DNA of 64,000 bases. Source: Lichina pygmaea. Lineage: Eukaryota > Ascomycota > Lichinomycetes > Lichinales > Lichinaceae. A program made the translations under genes and the position numbers. Below, one piece after another: positions 1 through 10,744 of this stretch (the stretch's first letter is position 1; the number at the start of each line of letters is the position of its first letter). The notes under the pieces are model-generated. The model was not told the origin of the DNA and did no database searches. It saw only the letters and a program-made list of their open reading frames with translations. The DNA is taken from positions 3,064,914-3,128,913 of the forward strand of contig OY730174.1 of the NCBI GenBank assembly GCA_963422465.1, written 5' to 3'.

Positions 1-2495
1 GCATATGATAAGAGAGGAAATATTAGAGGATTTTCTGAGTGGGTTGAACCAAATTCCCACTGCATAGCTCAGTACAGATCTGAGTATTGCAGTGTACACA
101 AGGCGTGCTGTGAGAACTGGAAAGCCCCAGGTGGAGTAAGAGGTTCTAGAAAGAGAAGATAGTGCTTTTTGTGCTTTTTGAAGAATAATTCTCTGGTGTT
201 TGTGCCAGTGGAGTTTGGCATCCAGGTACACTCCCAATACTCGCACTTCTTCTTTTGGTTTTAGAATCACATTCCCAAGTCTAAGCTTGAGCTGCAGATT
301 GTCTGATCTTCTTCTGGAAAAATAAAGTATTTTATATTTCTCAGGAGAAGACTATTCCATGTCTTGCAGCTCAAGATAGATATTTAAGATGTGTATTCTT
401 CAACTTCAGAAGGTTGCTTTTAAGAGAGTGTCCAAATGCAAGCAGATTTGTATCATCTGCAAATCCCAGAGCAGAAACACCAGTAGTAGAAGAATGTACA
501 GTCTCATGAAGTTCAGAAATATAGAATAGAAAAAGAATAGGAGACAAAGGGAAACCTTGGGGGACTCCACAGTGAATAGGAATAGAAGAGAACTCAGAGT
601 CATCAAAAACTAGGGTGGTGGTACGTCTGGTACAGAAAGAGAAGATCCAAGAAGTTAGCCAGAGAGGGATTTCTTTTCTCTCCAGAATCTTTTGAAGAAT
701 CTCTGGGAGAACTCTGTCATATGCTCCTGAGATGTCCAGAGAAAGTAGAGATGCAACCATGCCTTCTTTCCAGACTTTTTCCACTTGGGAAGTTAGAAGG
801 AAAAGTGCTGATTCGGTTGATCTGCCTTTCCTGAACCCCATCTGGATTTCTGGCAAGAGTTTAGCCTCTTCTGCTACCTTGCTTAGTCTGGCTGCTGTAA
901 TAGCTTCCATCAGCTTGCCAGTTGTGTTTAGCAGAGCTATAGGGTGCCAGGCTTTAGCTTGGTTATAGATTCCCTTGCCAGGTTTTCTTAGACAGACTGT
1001 TTTGGCATTCTTGAATCTCTCTGGAAAGTATTCCAGTCTCCAGCATGTTGATGTGAGAACAGCTATAGCTTGGCAGAACTTGGGACCCAGAGCTTTCAGA
1101 AATCTATTTGGCAGCTTGTCTTTTCCTCCTGCTGTAAAAGGTTTCTTCTTGTTCAGAATTTGCTCCACTTCTTCAGTGGTAACCTCCTGAGAAAGCTGGA
1201 TATCTGGGGTACTCTGGTGACTTTCTGTACTTGGTTCTGGAACACGTGCTTCTGGAAAGAATTGAGCTGAGAAAGATTTTGTCTTCTCCTCAAAGCTTTT
1301 GGCTAGTCCTTCTTGAGTCTCCAGATCAGGGACCAGAGGAAGATCAGAGGTCTTGTTAGCTTTTGATTTTCCCCACTTTGCAAGCTTCCAGAATTTTGAG
1401 GAACTGGCTAGCTCATGAACTTGTTTTCTGAAGGTGTTCTGTTTGCCTTCTCTGACAGCTTTCTTCTTGAGCTTAGTTGCTTCTTCTAGCTCTTCTTGGC
1501 TTGCCTGTCCTCTGAGCACTTGTCTTCTTATTCTTCTTTCCTGCTTAACTTTAGTTTGGATCTCTTGGTTCCACCAGGGGACTGAGTGGCTAGATTGCTT
1601 CTGGAGTTCTGTGCATTTCTCTGCTATTTCTTGGAGAAAGTGGTTAAGATATTCCAAGTACTCATCCACTTCATGTTTATCTTGAAAGTGGAAGGGCAGC
1701 TGCAAATTATTGCACTCTTGTTTTGCCAGGTTTGTGTCCAGTGTTTTCCAGTTTCTTTCTGGCTTCCAGGTTTTTCTTGGTGAGTCCAGGTCCAGGCTAG
1801 TTAGCACAGGTCTGTGGTCAGACCCATGAAAGAACTGCAAAGCAATTTTAGAAAAGATTAGAGAGTTAGAAAGAGAAGAAGATATAAAGGAAAGATCAAT
1901 AGGTGAACAGGGTTTGTGGGAAAGAGATCTAGCTCTTGTGGGTGTAAAAGGTGCAATAGCTAACTCCAGATTTGAGTTTTTCATTAGAGTTTGGAACTTG
2001 TGTGCAGTGTCAGAATATAGTCTTCTTTTCTTTGACCAGTCAGGGTGGTGAAGATTTGAGTCTGTAAGAAGAATATGCTGCCCTTTTGCTTGTAAAGCAT
2101 TTTGGAGTAGACAGAGAAGAGCTTCTGATGCTTGTAGGTAGTTCTCTTGACTTGAGGGAGTGAAGTATAGATTATGCACTCACAGAGAAGTAGAAGTGTT
2201 TTCCAGATGAATTTCAAGAGAAACAAAGTCTTTACTCCAGAAAATAGGGTGGAGAGATGACAGTTTCAGGTTTTTGTTAATAAGAAAAAGAGTTCTGCCA
2301 ATCTCTGGAGAATATAAAGAAAGAAAAGAAGAAAAAAACAGTTGAGGTGCTGGTTTGAAGGTGAGGATTCTTCCAGAGTTCTTGAAGTGCAATAATATCT
2401 ACTTCTTGAGGAGTTGGGGTTGCTAGAAGTAGCTCTTGGACTGATTGGCTTTTCTGCACATTGTATTGAAGAAGTGTGAACTTTGTATTCTTCAT
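1..2495 (-). pseudogene. LINE A ORF2: endonuclease-reverse transcriptase, broken and partial
   Basis: ORF2 starts at ATG 2495 with the AP-endonuclease-like start (LLQYNVQKSQS, then DIIALQELW) and runs through the endonuclease (to about 1750), a basic linker and the RT. RT motifs include KAWHPIALLNTTGK, MGFRKGRSTESALF, the LDISGAYDRV block and the catalytic GFADDTNLL. The enzyme would nick target DNA and prime cDNA synthesis there. Breaks: a stop after the TSL residues near 2177 where sister copies read SLWVHN, another near 372 where they read LSWAARHG, and a frame change near 2280. The longest open block is 371-2179. The C-terminal zinc-finger region lies outside the window. It is not functional as read. 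Confidence 0.85.
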
Positions 2496-2511
2496 GTAGA
2501 CATTTCATCTT

Positions 2512-3667
2512 TACCTAGATCCAAAGCTCCACTGGCACAAACACCAGAGGATTATTCTTCAAAAAGCACAGAAAGCACTCTCTTCTCTTTCTAGAACTTT
2601 CTATTCTACTTGGGGCTTTCCAGTTCACACATCACGTCTGGTGTACACTGCTATACTGAGATCTCTACTGAGCTATGCAGTGGGGATCTGGTTTAACCCT
2701 CTAAGAAAATCCTCCAATATCTCTTCTCTTGTTTCATTTCAAAACAGATGCCTAAGACTTATTGGGGGTGCCTTCAAAGCCACTCCTTCTTTTCTATTAG
2801 AGAGTGAGCTTTTTCTTCTACCTCTAGACCTATACTTTAAATTTCGCACTGCCTGTTTTCTTTCTTCTATTCAAAACTCCCCTCTCAAATACTTTCTTGA
2901 CAGTATCTTTTCCACTATTTCCAGCTATACCTCTCTCTTGAAGAAACCTTTAAAGGAATCCTCAACTATCTCTCCTAAGTGGAAATTCACTTGGTTAAGT
3001 CAAATAACTACTAACCAGGCTAGTTCAAAGAAAGAACTACAAAAGCTCTTTACTAAAGAGTGGGAAGACCAATGGGAAGAGAAGAAAAGAAGAAGCTATC
3101 CAGGCTGGCAGACTTTCTGTCAAAAGCCACACAAAAACAATCTGAAGCTCTACAAAGAGTTACAGAAAGCTGAGGCAAGTCTGCTACTGCAAATCAGGAC
3201 TGGAAGAATTGGTCTGGCAAGTTTTCTTTTCAGAGCTGGAGTTCCTGACTTCCCTACCCCACTATGTGTGTGTGGCCAAGCAGAAGAAACTGCAAAACAT
3301 ATCACCTCTTCATGCTCTCTTTATTCAAGACAAAAACAACAAGTCTCTTTTAATCCCCAAGACTTCACCACTATTATTTCAAACTCAGAGCTACTACAGA
3401 AGTTCTTGTACTGGTTTATGTCTTTGAAAAGACTAAACCAGTTTAATCTAGCTTTCAAACTCCACTATTCCCAATCCAATACCTAGATTCTCTTCTCTTA
3501 CCAGAAACTTCAAGATTCCTTTTGTTACATTCGCTAGTCACACCCTGCCTTCAGATTTTATCCCTTCAAAGGTTTTCTGAAGGAGTTCACTATTAGCTAG
3601 AAGATCTGCATGGCTGTAAAGCTACTACCAGTGTAAGAATCAAATAAAATAAAATAAAATAAAAAGA
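2512..3667 (+). mobile_element. LINE B, 5'-truncated copy inserted between ORF1 and ORF2 of LINE A
   Basis: This is the last 1.15 kb of the LINE family in opposite orientation to LINE A, ending in the family's 3' tail of AAATAAAAT repeats. The 12-bp sequence ACATTTCATCTT occurs at 2500-2511 and again at 3668-3679, a perfect target-site duplication. Removing the insert restores the ORF1/ORF2 junction of LINE A, which matches the junction of LINE F at 43390-43410. The 5' truncation and TSD fit target-primed reverse transcription. Confidence 0.93.
2513..3486 (+). pseudogene. LINE B ORF2 C-terminal part (thumb region and Cys-rich finger)
   Basis: Open from the truncation point; the first ATG is at 2641. 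It encodes the region downstream of the RT palm and ends with the family's C-terminal finger (CVCGQAEETAKHITSSC, a C-x-C...H...C arrangement). It stops 180 bp before the A-rich tail. It is nearly identical to the same region of LINEs D, F and K. It lacks the endonuclease and the RT catalytic motif, so it is not autonomous. Confidence 0.85.
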
Positions 3668-5102
3668 ACATTTCATCTTCAAAGATCTTGAAGAGGTTGA
3701 CTGACTGCTTTCTCCCTGTGTTTGTTGATCTTGTAGACAGAATTTGCACTTTTGGAGACCCTCCTCTGAGTCTCTCTGAGTTTCTAGTTGGCTCTGTGGT
3801 TTTCTGTCTTTTTCCCCCTGGAAGAGTCTGTATGAAGGGGAAAGTAACTGGAGACTGTGTGACTGGGACAGTGGTAGCAGTGGAGATCTCATACTTCCCT
3901 GGGCGGGAAATCCATACCTCTCTTGCCTTCTTGACTGCTTCTTGGCGTACTGGGCATGTGCTAGCCCAGGCTGGGTGAGCTCCTTTGCAGTTGCTGCATT
4001 TTGGCTTTAGCAGTTGCTCAGAGATTTGGCAGGTTCTTCTTTCATGCTGGCCTCCACAGGCACCACATACAGCTTGATTCCTGCACGGGCGAGCATGGTG
4101 TCCATACTCAAAGCACTTGAAGCATTGTGCCACCACTGTGTTAGCCAGAAAAGACTCTGCCTCATGCAATCTGTGGCCCAGCACTACTCCACTCTCAATT
4201 AGAAGATTAGGCTGTTCCAGGGTGGCCAGATCCAGGTGGAGTGAAGTAACTGGTTTCTTTTGAGCTATAGCCTTCTTTGACCAGTAGGCTCTTAGAATAG
4301 TGATTTGCTTGCTCAGGGATAGGTTGCTGTTCTGGATAGTCTGGCGAGTTTTTTCCAGGTTTTCTGGCTGGATGTCTGTGGTTCTGACTCCATGAATCAA
4401 CACTGGGAATCTCTTGGGTTGGATAGTTGCTTCCTTGGTAAAAATAGCTGATATCCAGGCAGAGTCTTTCTTCAGAAAACTCTCAGTCTCTCGGGTTTCA
4501 GTGTTAATAAGAATATCCCCTGAGGGAAGTTTTCTCACTGCTCTGACTTGTTTATTATAGGGACTGGGGAGTCTGTCTTGGAGAGCTTGAAAAAGCTGGA
4601 TGTGGGTCCTGTTGGCCATATCAGGTGTCTGGTTACCAGGGTGGACAAGAACTTCCTTCAGAATTCTTGGAGCTAGAGGGATTTGAGCTGGGATATGTTT
4701 CTGAACAGCCTGGGCATATGATGGCTTAGATTCTTGCTTGTCTAGCCGCTTGTTAATATTCTCCAGCTTCTGGAAAATCTTGTTGGTCAGACCAGTGGGG
4801 AGAGACTGGGTTTTGGTGGACTGGGCTTCATTAGTACAAGAGTTTTTCTTAATATTCTCCCAGCTTTTCAGTACAGATTCTGGGGTAGCTTGAGTCTTGA
4901 GCCATGAGTCCAGTAGGTTGTAGTCATTCTGGAGAGCTGGATAGAGGGTAGAAGAATTAGGCTGAGTACCAGCAGAACTGGGAGCTGGCATTGTTGGAGA
5001 AGGTGTTGTTTTTCTGGTAGTGTTCTGGGAGGAGTCTGGTTTCTTCTTTTTGACAGGTATAGGGTAAGTAACCTGCACAGTGGGTTGTTCACAAAGGGTC
5101 AC

Positions 5103-5692
5103 CTGGTTCCTAGCAGTAATTGCACAATCCTGGGACCACTCCCCAAGACTGTACTTTTCTGGGCAGTCTTTTCCAACTAGACTCTAGGGAAATCTGGCTG
5201 TATTAACTCAAGCTGGAGACCACACCCCCTGCCTGAGCTTTCCTAGAGTTTTTCAACTCTACCAGCACTAGAGGCAAGCTCTAAACTATTTCTCTTATCC
5301 TGGGAGCTCTGATCTCCTTGATACTAGATGTTTCTCTTAAGAGAAGTTTGAGCTGTTATCTCTGTCTGACTGGGAGTACTTGCTCAATCCTGGGACCACA
5401 CCTCAAGACTGAGTGTTCCTAGGTAACTGGGGCCTGTCCCCAGTCTTTCAGAATCCCACTGGCCACTCTCTGCCTTGTTATAGGTAGTCTGTTGGTTGTT
5501 GAAGTTGAAGATCGAAGATTCGGAGATCACAACTTTTGACAAACAGACTGGGTTACCCAAAGTGATGGGTTTTCACCTTAAGGTTTTGGTGGTTCCCAAC
5601 AGATACTCGCTTTCTTTCCAGAACTTCTTACAAAGTCAGGTGAATATCAGAAGTGATAGTTCTTGAACATAGTGGTACTGGGAAGAGTTGTC
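5103..5692 (-). promoter_or_regulatory. LINE A 5' UTR with degenerate internal repeats
   Basis: About 590 bp without an ORF upstream of ORF1. A motif like ATCCTGGGACCA followed by CAAGACTG recurs near 5128-5150 and 5386-5410, with a weaker copy near 5210. Tad-type LINEs carry internal promoters in the 5' UTR, so this is the likely promoter region (inference). No other copy in the window retains this part. Confidence 0.55.
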
Positions 5693-5693
5693 A

Positions 5694-8590
5694 AGGTAGA
5701 CTTTATCCCCCTTCTTTAGCTGAGGTGCTATTTTCAATTTTTTGTCTATTTGGTGTTACATCTTTTCTGAGATCTTTTGAAGGTAATACCTCATCATCAT
5801 GTGTGTTTGTCGTAGGAGCTTGTTATGTTGGAGTGCTATCTCCATGTTTGGTGAAGCTCTGCTTGGCATTCTGATGTTTGCGTGTTACCCAAAATTGGCA
5901 AAGAATAGTGATTCCTTTGTTAAGTCTGATCTGTGCTGGTTAATTGCCAGCTGTGCCACTGGTAATAGCTGTACCTAATTACTATGGGTCTGGTTGATGT
6001 AATACCGCAAATAAGTCTCCAGGACTTGGTTTACTCACTCTGTCTGGCTGTCAGTTTGTGGGTGATAGACTGTAGACATTTTAGGTTTTGTTCCCATGGC
6101 TGCACTGATTGTTTTCTAGTAGTTGGATGTGAAGAGCTTGTCTCTGTCAGTAATAACTATGATTAGAACTCTGTGGTCCCTGACCAATCTGTCCAGTAGG
6201 AGGTGTCCCAACTGCTCTACTGTGTGGGTTTTCTTGAATAGTACCACTATTAGGTATTTTGTGAATCTGTCCACAATCACCATAATTAAGTTGTAGGTGA
6301 TTCTGGTGACTGGGTCTTTGGACTTGGGTAGCTTTGTGATAAAGTCCATTGACACATCTTCCCAAGGGCCTCTTGGTATTCTGTTCAGGTATCCTTCTCT
6401 GTATAGCTTATGTCTTCCATGTTTGTTTTTCTGGCATAGTAGACACTTGCTGATGTAGCTTGTGACATATTGTCAAAGGTCAATAATATTGTTCCCTGTC
6501 TATTGGATAAGGTCTATGGTTTTGGTGATTCCTGGGTGACTATGTGCTGGATTATTGTGGTAGTTTCTTATTAGTTCTTCAGTGTCTTCTGCTGTGAGCT
6601 TGTTGATCTGTGGTTGAGGTACCAGGTTTCCTTGCTGGTCCTACTGCAAGATTGTTCCTTGGTGTTCATCATCTTCCATGTGGTTTTTTTGTTGGCTTAG
6701 TGTGTCTGCTCTTCTGTTGTCTTGTCTGGAGGTGTACAAGATCTTGAACTTGTGTTGCCCTAGAAGTTCAGCCTATCTGACTTGTTGTCTGTTCAGCTTC
6801 TTGGTTGTTGTGAATGTTGTCAGATTCTTGTGGTCTGTGAGAATAGTGAGTTCAGAACTGCTTTCTGCGTACACTCTCCAGTGTTTGAGTATGTTGACAA
6901 CTGCCAGTAGCTCTTTGTCATAGATATCATAGTTCTGTTCCACTTGTGATATTTTGTGTGAGTAGTAGGCAACTGGGTGCCACTTGCTATCTGCCTGTTG
7001 GCATAGACATACTCCCACCACTTGGTCTGAAGTATCTGTTTTGATTTGTGTTGGCTGGCCTATCTTGAAGTTGAGGAGAACTGGTTCCTTGGCGCAAGTG
7101 TTCTTGAGCTGTTAGAATACTTTTTGTTATCTCTCGGTCTACCAGTACTCCACGTCCTTCTTTGTGAGTTCTGTCAGTGGTGTTGCTATCTGTGAGTAGT
7201 TCTTGATGAACTGTCAGTTGAAGTTGGTAAATCCTAGGAAGACTTGTACTTTCTTGACTGATGTCAGTGTTGGCTATTGCTGAATTAGTTTGACTTTCTC
7301 AGAGTCAATCTTGATCTCTTCAATTCCTATGATGTATCTGAGGAATTCAACCTCCAGTTTGTTGAACTTGTATTTCTTCAGGTTGAGCTTGAGCTCTACC
7401 TCTTGTAGGTATTGTAGAACATCCTTCACATGTTTGGTATGTTCCTGTTGTGTTTTCAAGTAGACAAGAATGTTGTCCAGGTAGATGATAGCTGTTTAGT
7501 CCAGGTGTGCTCTGATAATATTGTTGATCAATGCTTGACATGTTGCTGGTGTGTTTGTGAGTCTGAATAGCATAACCAGATACTTGTAGTGTCTGTATCA
7601 GGTTCTGAAAGCTGTCTTCTATTCTTCTCTCTTTTTCATGTGTATCAGGTTGTATGCTTCTTTCAAGTCCAGCTTGGTGAAGATTGTGGCTTGGCTGATC
7701 CTGTCTCACAATTTGTTTGCATTTGGCAACAGATATTGGTTTTTGATGGTATTGTTGTTGAGTTTCCTGTAATCCACACAAAGTTGAAGACTTCTGTCTT
7801 TCTTTGGTGTAAATAGTATCAGGTATTCTGCTGGCGATTGAGATTCTTGAATAAAACTCTTTTTCAGGTTTTCCTCCAGGTACTCACAAAGTACTTGGAG
7901 CTCTTTCTCTGATAACTGGTAAATTAGTCTAAATTCTGACTCTGTCCCTGGTTGCAACTTGATCTCATAATCTCAAGGTTAGTGCTTAGGTAACACTGCT
8001 GTTGTTGTCTCTTCCTGAAAGAGGTTATTATACCCAGGTCAGTACTCTTCAGGGATCTCCAGAAGGTTAACAACTTCCTCTCTCTTTATCTCTGACTGTT
8101 TGGCCACCTGGTTCTGGGGTGTGCCTGTCAAGGCAGACCTCTTCTCTTGAGAGTTGTCCTTTCTGTTGGTGAGGTTCCACTGAGGACTTCTTCCCTTATC
8201 TGTCCACACCTTCTGCAGCTGGTAACAGGTCTGAGCTGTGTTGTTAGTGCAGTTTCTAAACATAAGTACTCCTGTCCTCCAGTTAACAACTGGGTTGTAC
8301 TTCTTTAGCCAAGGTATCCCCAAATAGATATCCTGAGTGGCCAACTTGACAATATCAAGGTAGATTCTTTCAGCATAGTGTCCAGTAACTATTTCCATTA
8401 GCTGTGTCTTATAGCAGACTAGCTCTGTCTGTCTATTTGCCATCGCAAGCTGGTAGAGCTGCTGCTTGTGTTTCTTTCCAGTGCTGAGAGTGTTGTAGAG
8501 TTGTCTTGAAATGTAGTTTCCACTGGCTCCAGAATCAACAAGTGTGTATGTCTGTACTGGCGTGTTGGTGTGTAGTGATACAGGTAATCA
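5694..8590 (-). pseudogene. G1-a pol: protease, RT, RNase H, integrase remnants
   Basis: Recognisable fragments in order: protease part (YLGIPWLKKYNPVVNW, 8443-8039), RT ([12 protein letters not shown] near 7760; catalytic box YLDN at 7483-7472), RNase H (CLCQQADSKWHPVAYYS and ILTDHKNLTTF, 7021-6773) and integrase core (MDFITKLPKSKDP, VDRFTKYL and ITDRDKLFTSNY, 6355-6116). Numerous stops and frame breaks separate them. The second RT catalytic residue is Asn rather than Asp, as in G1-b and G1-c. The gene is non-functional. The 3' part continues only to the LINE A junction. Confidence 0.85.
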
Positions 8591-10154
8591 CAGGTGTTTT
8601 GTGTTGCTAGGGGTTATGTGGTTGAGCTCCTGATATTACCCCTTGACAAGAGAGTTCAGTCTTTTCCTGATTGAAGTATTTTTCCGCTGACTGGGCAATA
8701 GGTCCAGCTATTCCCATCAGTCCTAAGGAATCTATTTATGAATTTGTCTTGCTGATGCTTGTCACATCTGGGTTTAAGGCAGTACTGCCAATTGTTGATG
8801 TAGCAGTTGTTGTTGTTGCCTTGCTGTAGGAACATGAGGTGTTCATGCCAATCATGTGTGTGCCCAGGGAATGTGGTGTGTTTGTGTTTGTCCCAAAAGT
8901 GAATCTCACACACATTCTTCTTGCAATTAACCCAATACTTGTGGCAGGTGGTGTGGTAGGGTGAAGGTTCTCCATACTTTCATAGTTATTCGTGGTAGGT
9001 GTAGTAGTGTTTTGTGCAGAATCTCCACTGTAGTTCACTGTGCTGTAAGTTTTGTGGGTCCATGCTGTAAGTATAGCTTCCTTGTAGTATTTCTTCTTTG
9101 ATAGACACAGGTTTGTCTCAGTCTCCATCAGAGGTGGTTAAGGGCTTCTGTCCCTTGTCCTGACCTGTCTGTTCTGGTAGGTCCTTGCCTCCTGATGTTG
9201 CCAGTTGGTGGGCTGCTTTGAGTGTTTGATTGTAATCATCCTATTATTCAAGAGATAGCTGGGTCTCTCCTGGTGGGTCCTCTGGCTTGATGACATTCCA
9301 GTCTCTGTCAAGTGTATTAAGTTGCTGTCAGTACACCTTGTTCTTTGAAAAACAGTCTTTTGCTATGTGGCCTAGCTTGCCACAGGCATAGCACTTCAGT
9401 ACTTTTCTTTTTTTGTTATTTCTTCCCTTTGTGAAACTTCCCCTGTGGTAGACTGCATCCAGTTCCATGGGTGTATAGCTATATAGATCATGTGGTGGTG
9501 CCTTGTTAGGTGGCTTGTAGTGGTTGCTCACATACTATGCAGGGTGGCTGTATCCTCTGTTGTGGCACTTCTCCATCACTTACTCAAATAACTTGGTGTT
9601 GATGTTGATTGCTTGTGCGATAAGTTTGTCCAGTGTGTTGACTGCTTGTCTGTTGAAGGTGATCTTATTCTTCATGTTTTCCTTGAGTCCACATCAGTAC
9701 ATAACTATCAGAGTGTTGTTATCCCAGTCAGTCAGTACTGAGTATTGTTTAAACTGTGTGGTATACTCTGTGGCTGAGTGTTGTTGCTTAATGTGCTGGA
9801 TTATTTGTATAGCCACTTTATCTTTATTAGATAGTCCAAGGATTCTTTTGATCTTGTCCTTGAATCATGTCTATTTTGTCATCTATTCTGATATACTGTT
9901 GTGATCTCTGTTTCCTGAGAGATGTTTGTTAATATAAGACTTGATCTATTAGTGGGTATTACCTCTTATGTAAGTGGTTGCAAAGAGTGGCCACTTTTCT
10001 TTAGGCAGCCTTGTCTCTGGTTGGAATTAAAAGTAGACTTGAAGTTGCATAAGCCAGTCGTCAACCTTGTTCCTTTCACTGTAGAACAGGTCTGGCTTGG
10101 CAACACTAATCTTTCCATCTGGGAAGTTGGGGTTGGTTACTCCTGAGGTACTTA
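8591..10154 (-). pseudogene. G1-a gag remnant with CCHC knuckle
   Basis: The start codon is ATA at 10154, where G1-c and G1-d have ATG. Capsid-like sequence is followed by a knuckle CYACGKLGHIAKDC at about 9400-9340, then a spacer encoding His/Thr/Asn-rich sequence (9128-8656) seen in the other G1 copies. It shares in-frame stops with the sister copies. Gag would form the virus-like particle core; here it is dead. Confidence 0.8.
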
Positions 10155-10173
10155 TTCTTGAGAGTCTTCAAAG

Positions 10174-10735
10174 TATTGTAGTCTGTACTGTGCTGTCCTA
10201 ACTGAGTATAGGATTAAGGGTGAGATATGGAAGGTGGGTTGGTTCTTGCAGGAGAGGAGTGTCAAGGAGTGTGAAGGGGTTTGGTGGAACATGGTGGTGG
10301 TGACACCTGATCAATAGCTTTGTACAAAAGGATTGTATTGAAGTAGATCTAGTTGTCTGGATCACAACATAAGTTGAAGATGATTGTTCCATAAAGGAAC
10401 TATCACTAGACTATATAGTGCTGGCCTGTCAAGATGATCAAGATTGTCTTGACAGTCTCAACATCAAGACAGGTGAGATTGTCTTGACAGTCCCACCATG
10501 TTATGCACCCTGCGTCAAGACTGGTGAGATTGTCTTGACACTTCATGCACTCTGTGTCAAGACAGGTGAGATTGTCTTGATGCTTCCTGCATGCTGTGTC
10601 AAGCCACCCGTGTTTGTCTCGACAGTCATATAACCCTTTGTCAGTTTGGTCACTTGACTCTCCATGGTGTCCTCTTGTCTGGCCTGCAGTCTGATTGCTT
10701 ATAAATGAGTGGCTTCTATCCCAGGGATTGTAACA
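10174..10735 (-). repeat. 5' LTR of G1-a
   Basis: 562 bp from TGTTAC-type start (10735) to CAATA end (10174; CAACA in better copies). It contains tandem units around 10430-10620 based on CAAGACAATCTCACC and its complement, a TATATAG box near 10415, and the family's conserved end. No TSD can be tested because the partner LTR lies beyond LINE A. Confidence 0.85.
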
Positions 10736-10744
10736 TTGTCAGAG

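Larger units (their letters stand above)
2492..5102 (-). pseudogene. LINE A ORF1: Gag-like RNA-binding protein with three CCHC knuckles, split by LINE B
   Basis: Reads 5102 to about 3680, then resumes at 2511-2492 across LINE B, ending in DEMST. An N-terminal Ser/Thr/Pro-rich part is followed by a Lys/Gln-rich region and a conserved middle (MANRTHIQLFQALQDRLPS). Three knuckles follow: CFKCFEYGHHARPC, CGACGGQHERRTC and CSNCKGAHPAWASTC. It should coat LINE RNA in an RNP particle. The frame opens at GTG 5102, and the first in-frame ATG is about 37 codons later, so the true start is uncertain. Its stop overlaps the ORF2 start as ATGA (2495-2492). Apart from the LINE B insertion the frame is open. 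Confidence 0.85.
1..5692 (-). mobile_element. LINE A, Tad1-like non-LTR retrotransposon, 5' complete, 3' end outside window
   Basis: A two-ORF LINE read right to left: 5'UTR about 5692-5103, ORF1 from 5102, and ORF2 from 2495 running off the left edge. The right boundary is placed where the sequence changes to G1 integrase C-terminal sequence (homologous to about 36650). The element therefore sits in G1-a. It is interrupted between its two ORFs by LINE B. The Tad1-like call rests on three CCHC knuckles in ORF1, an endonuclease plus reverse transcriptase in ORF2, and a terminal Cys-rich motif without an obvious RNase H. The family is clear from the ten related copies in this window; the clade name is inferred. 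Confidence 0.88.
5693..10735 (-). mobile_element. G1-a, decayed Ty3/gypsy chromovirus, 3' end lost to LINE A
   Basis: In minus-strand order: 5' LTR 10735-10174, gag about 10154-8600, protease about 8580-8040, RT 7960-7270, RNase H 7260-6770, integrase 6600-5900, and the start of the post-integrase domain to 5693. Every domain aligns with G1-b and G1-c, but the reading frames are full of stops. It abuts an internal fragment of G2 at 10736. Confidence 0.88.
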
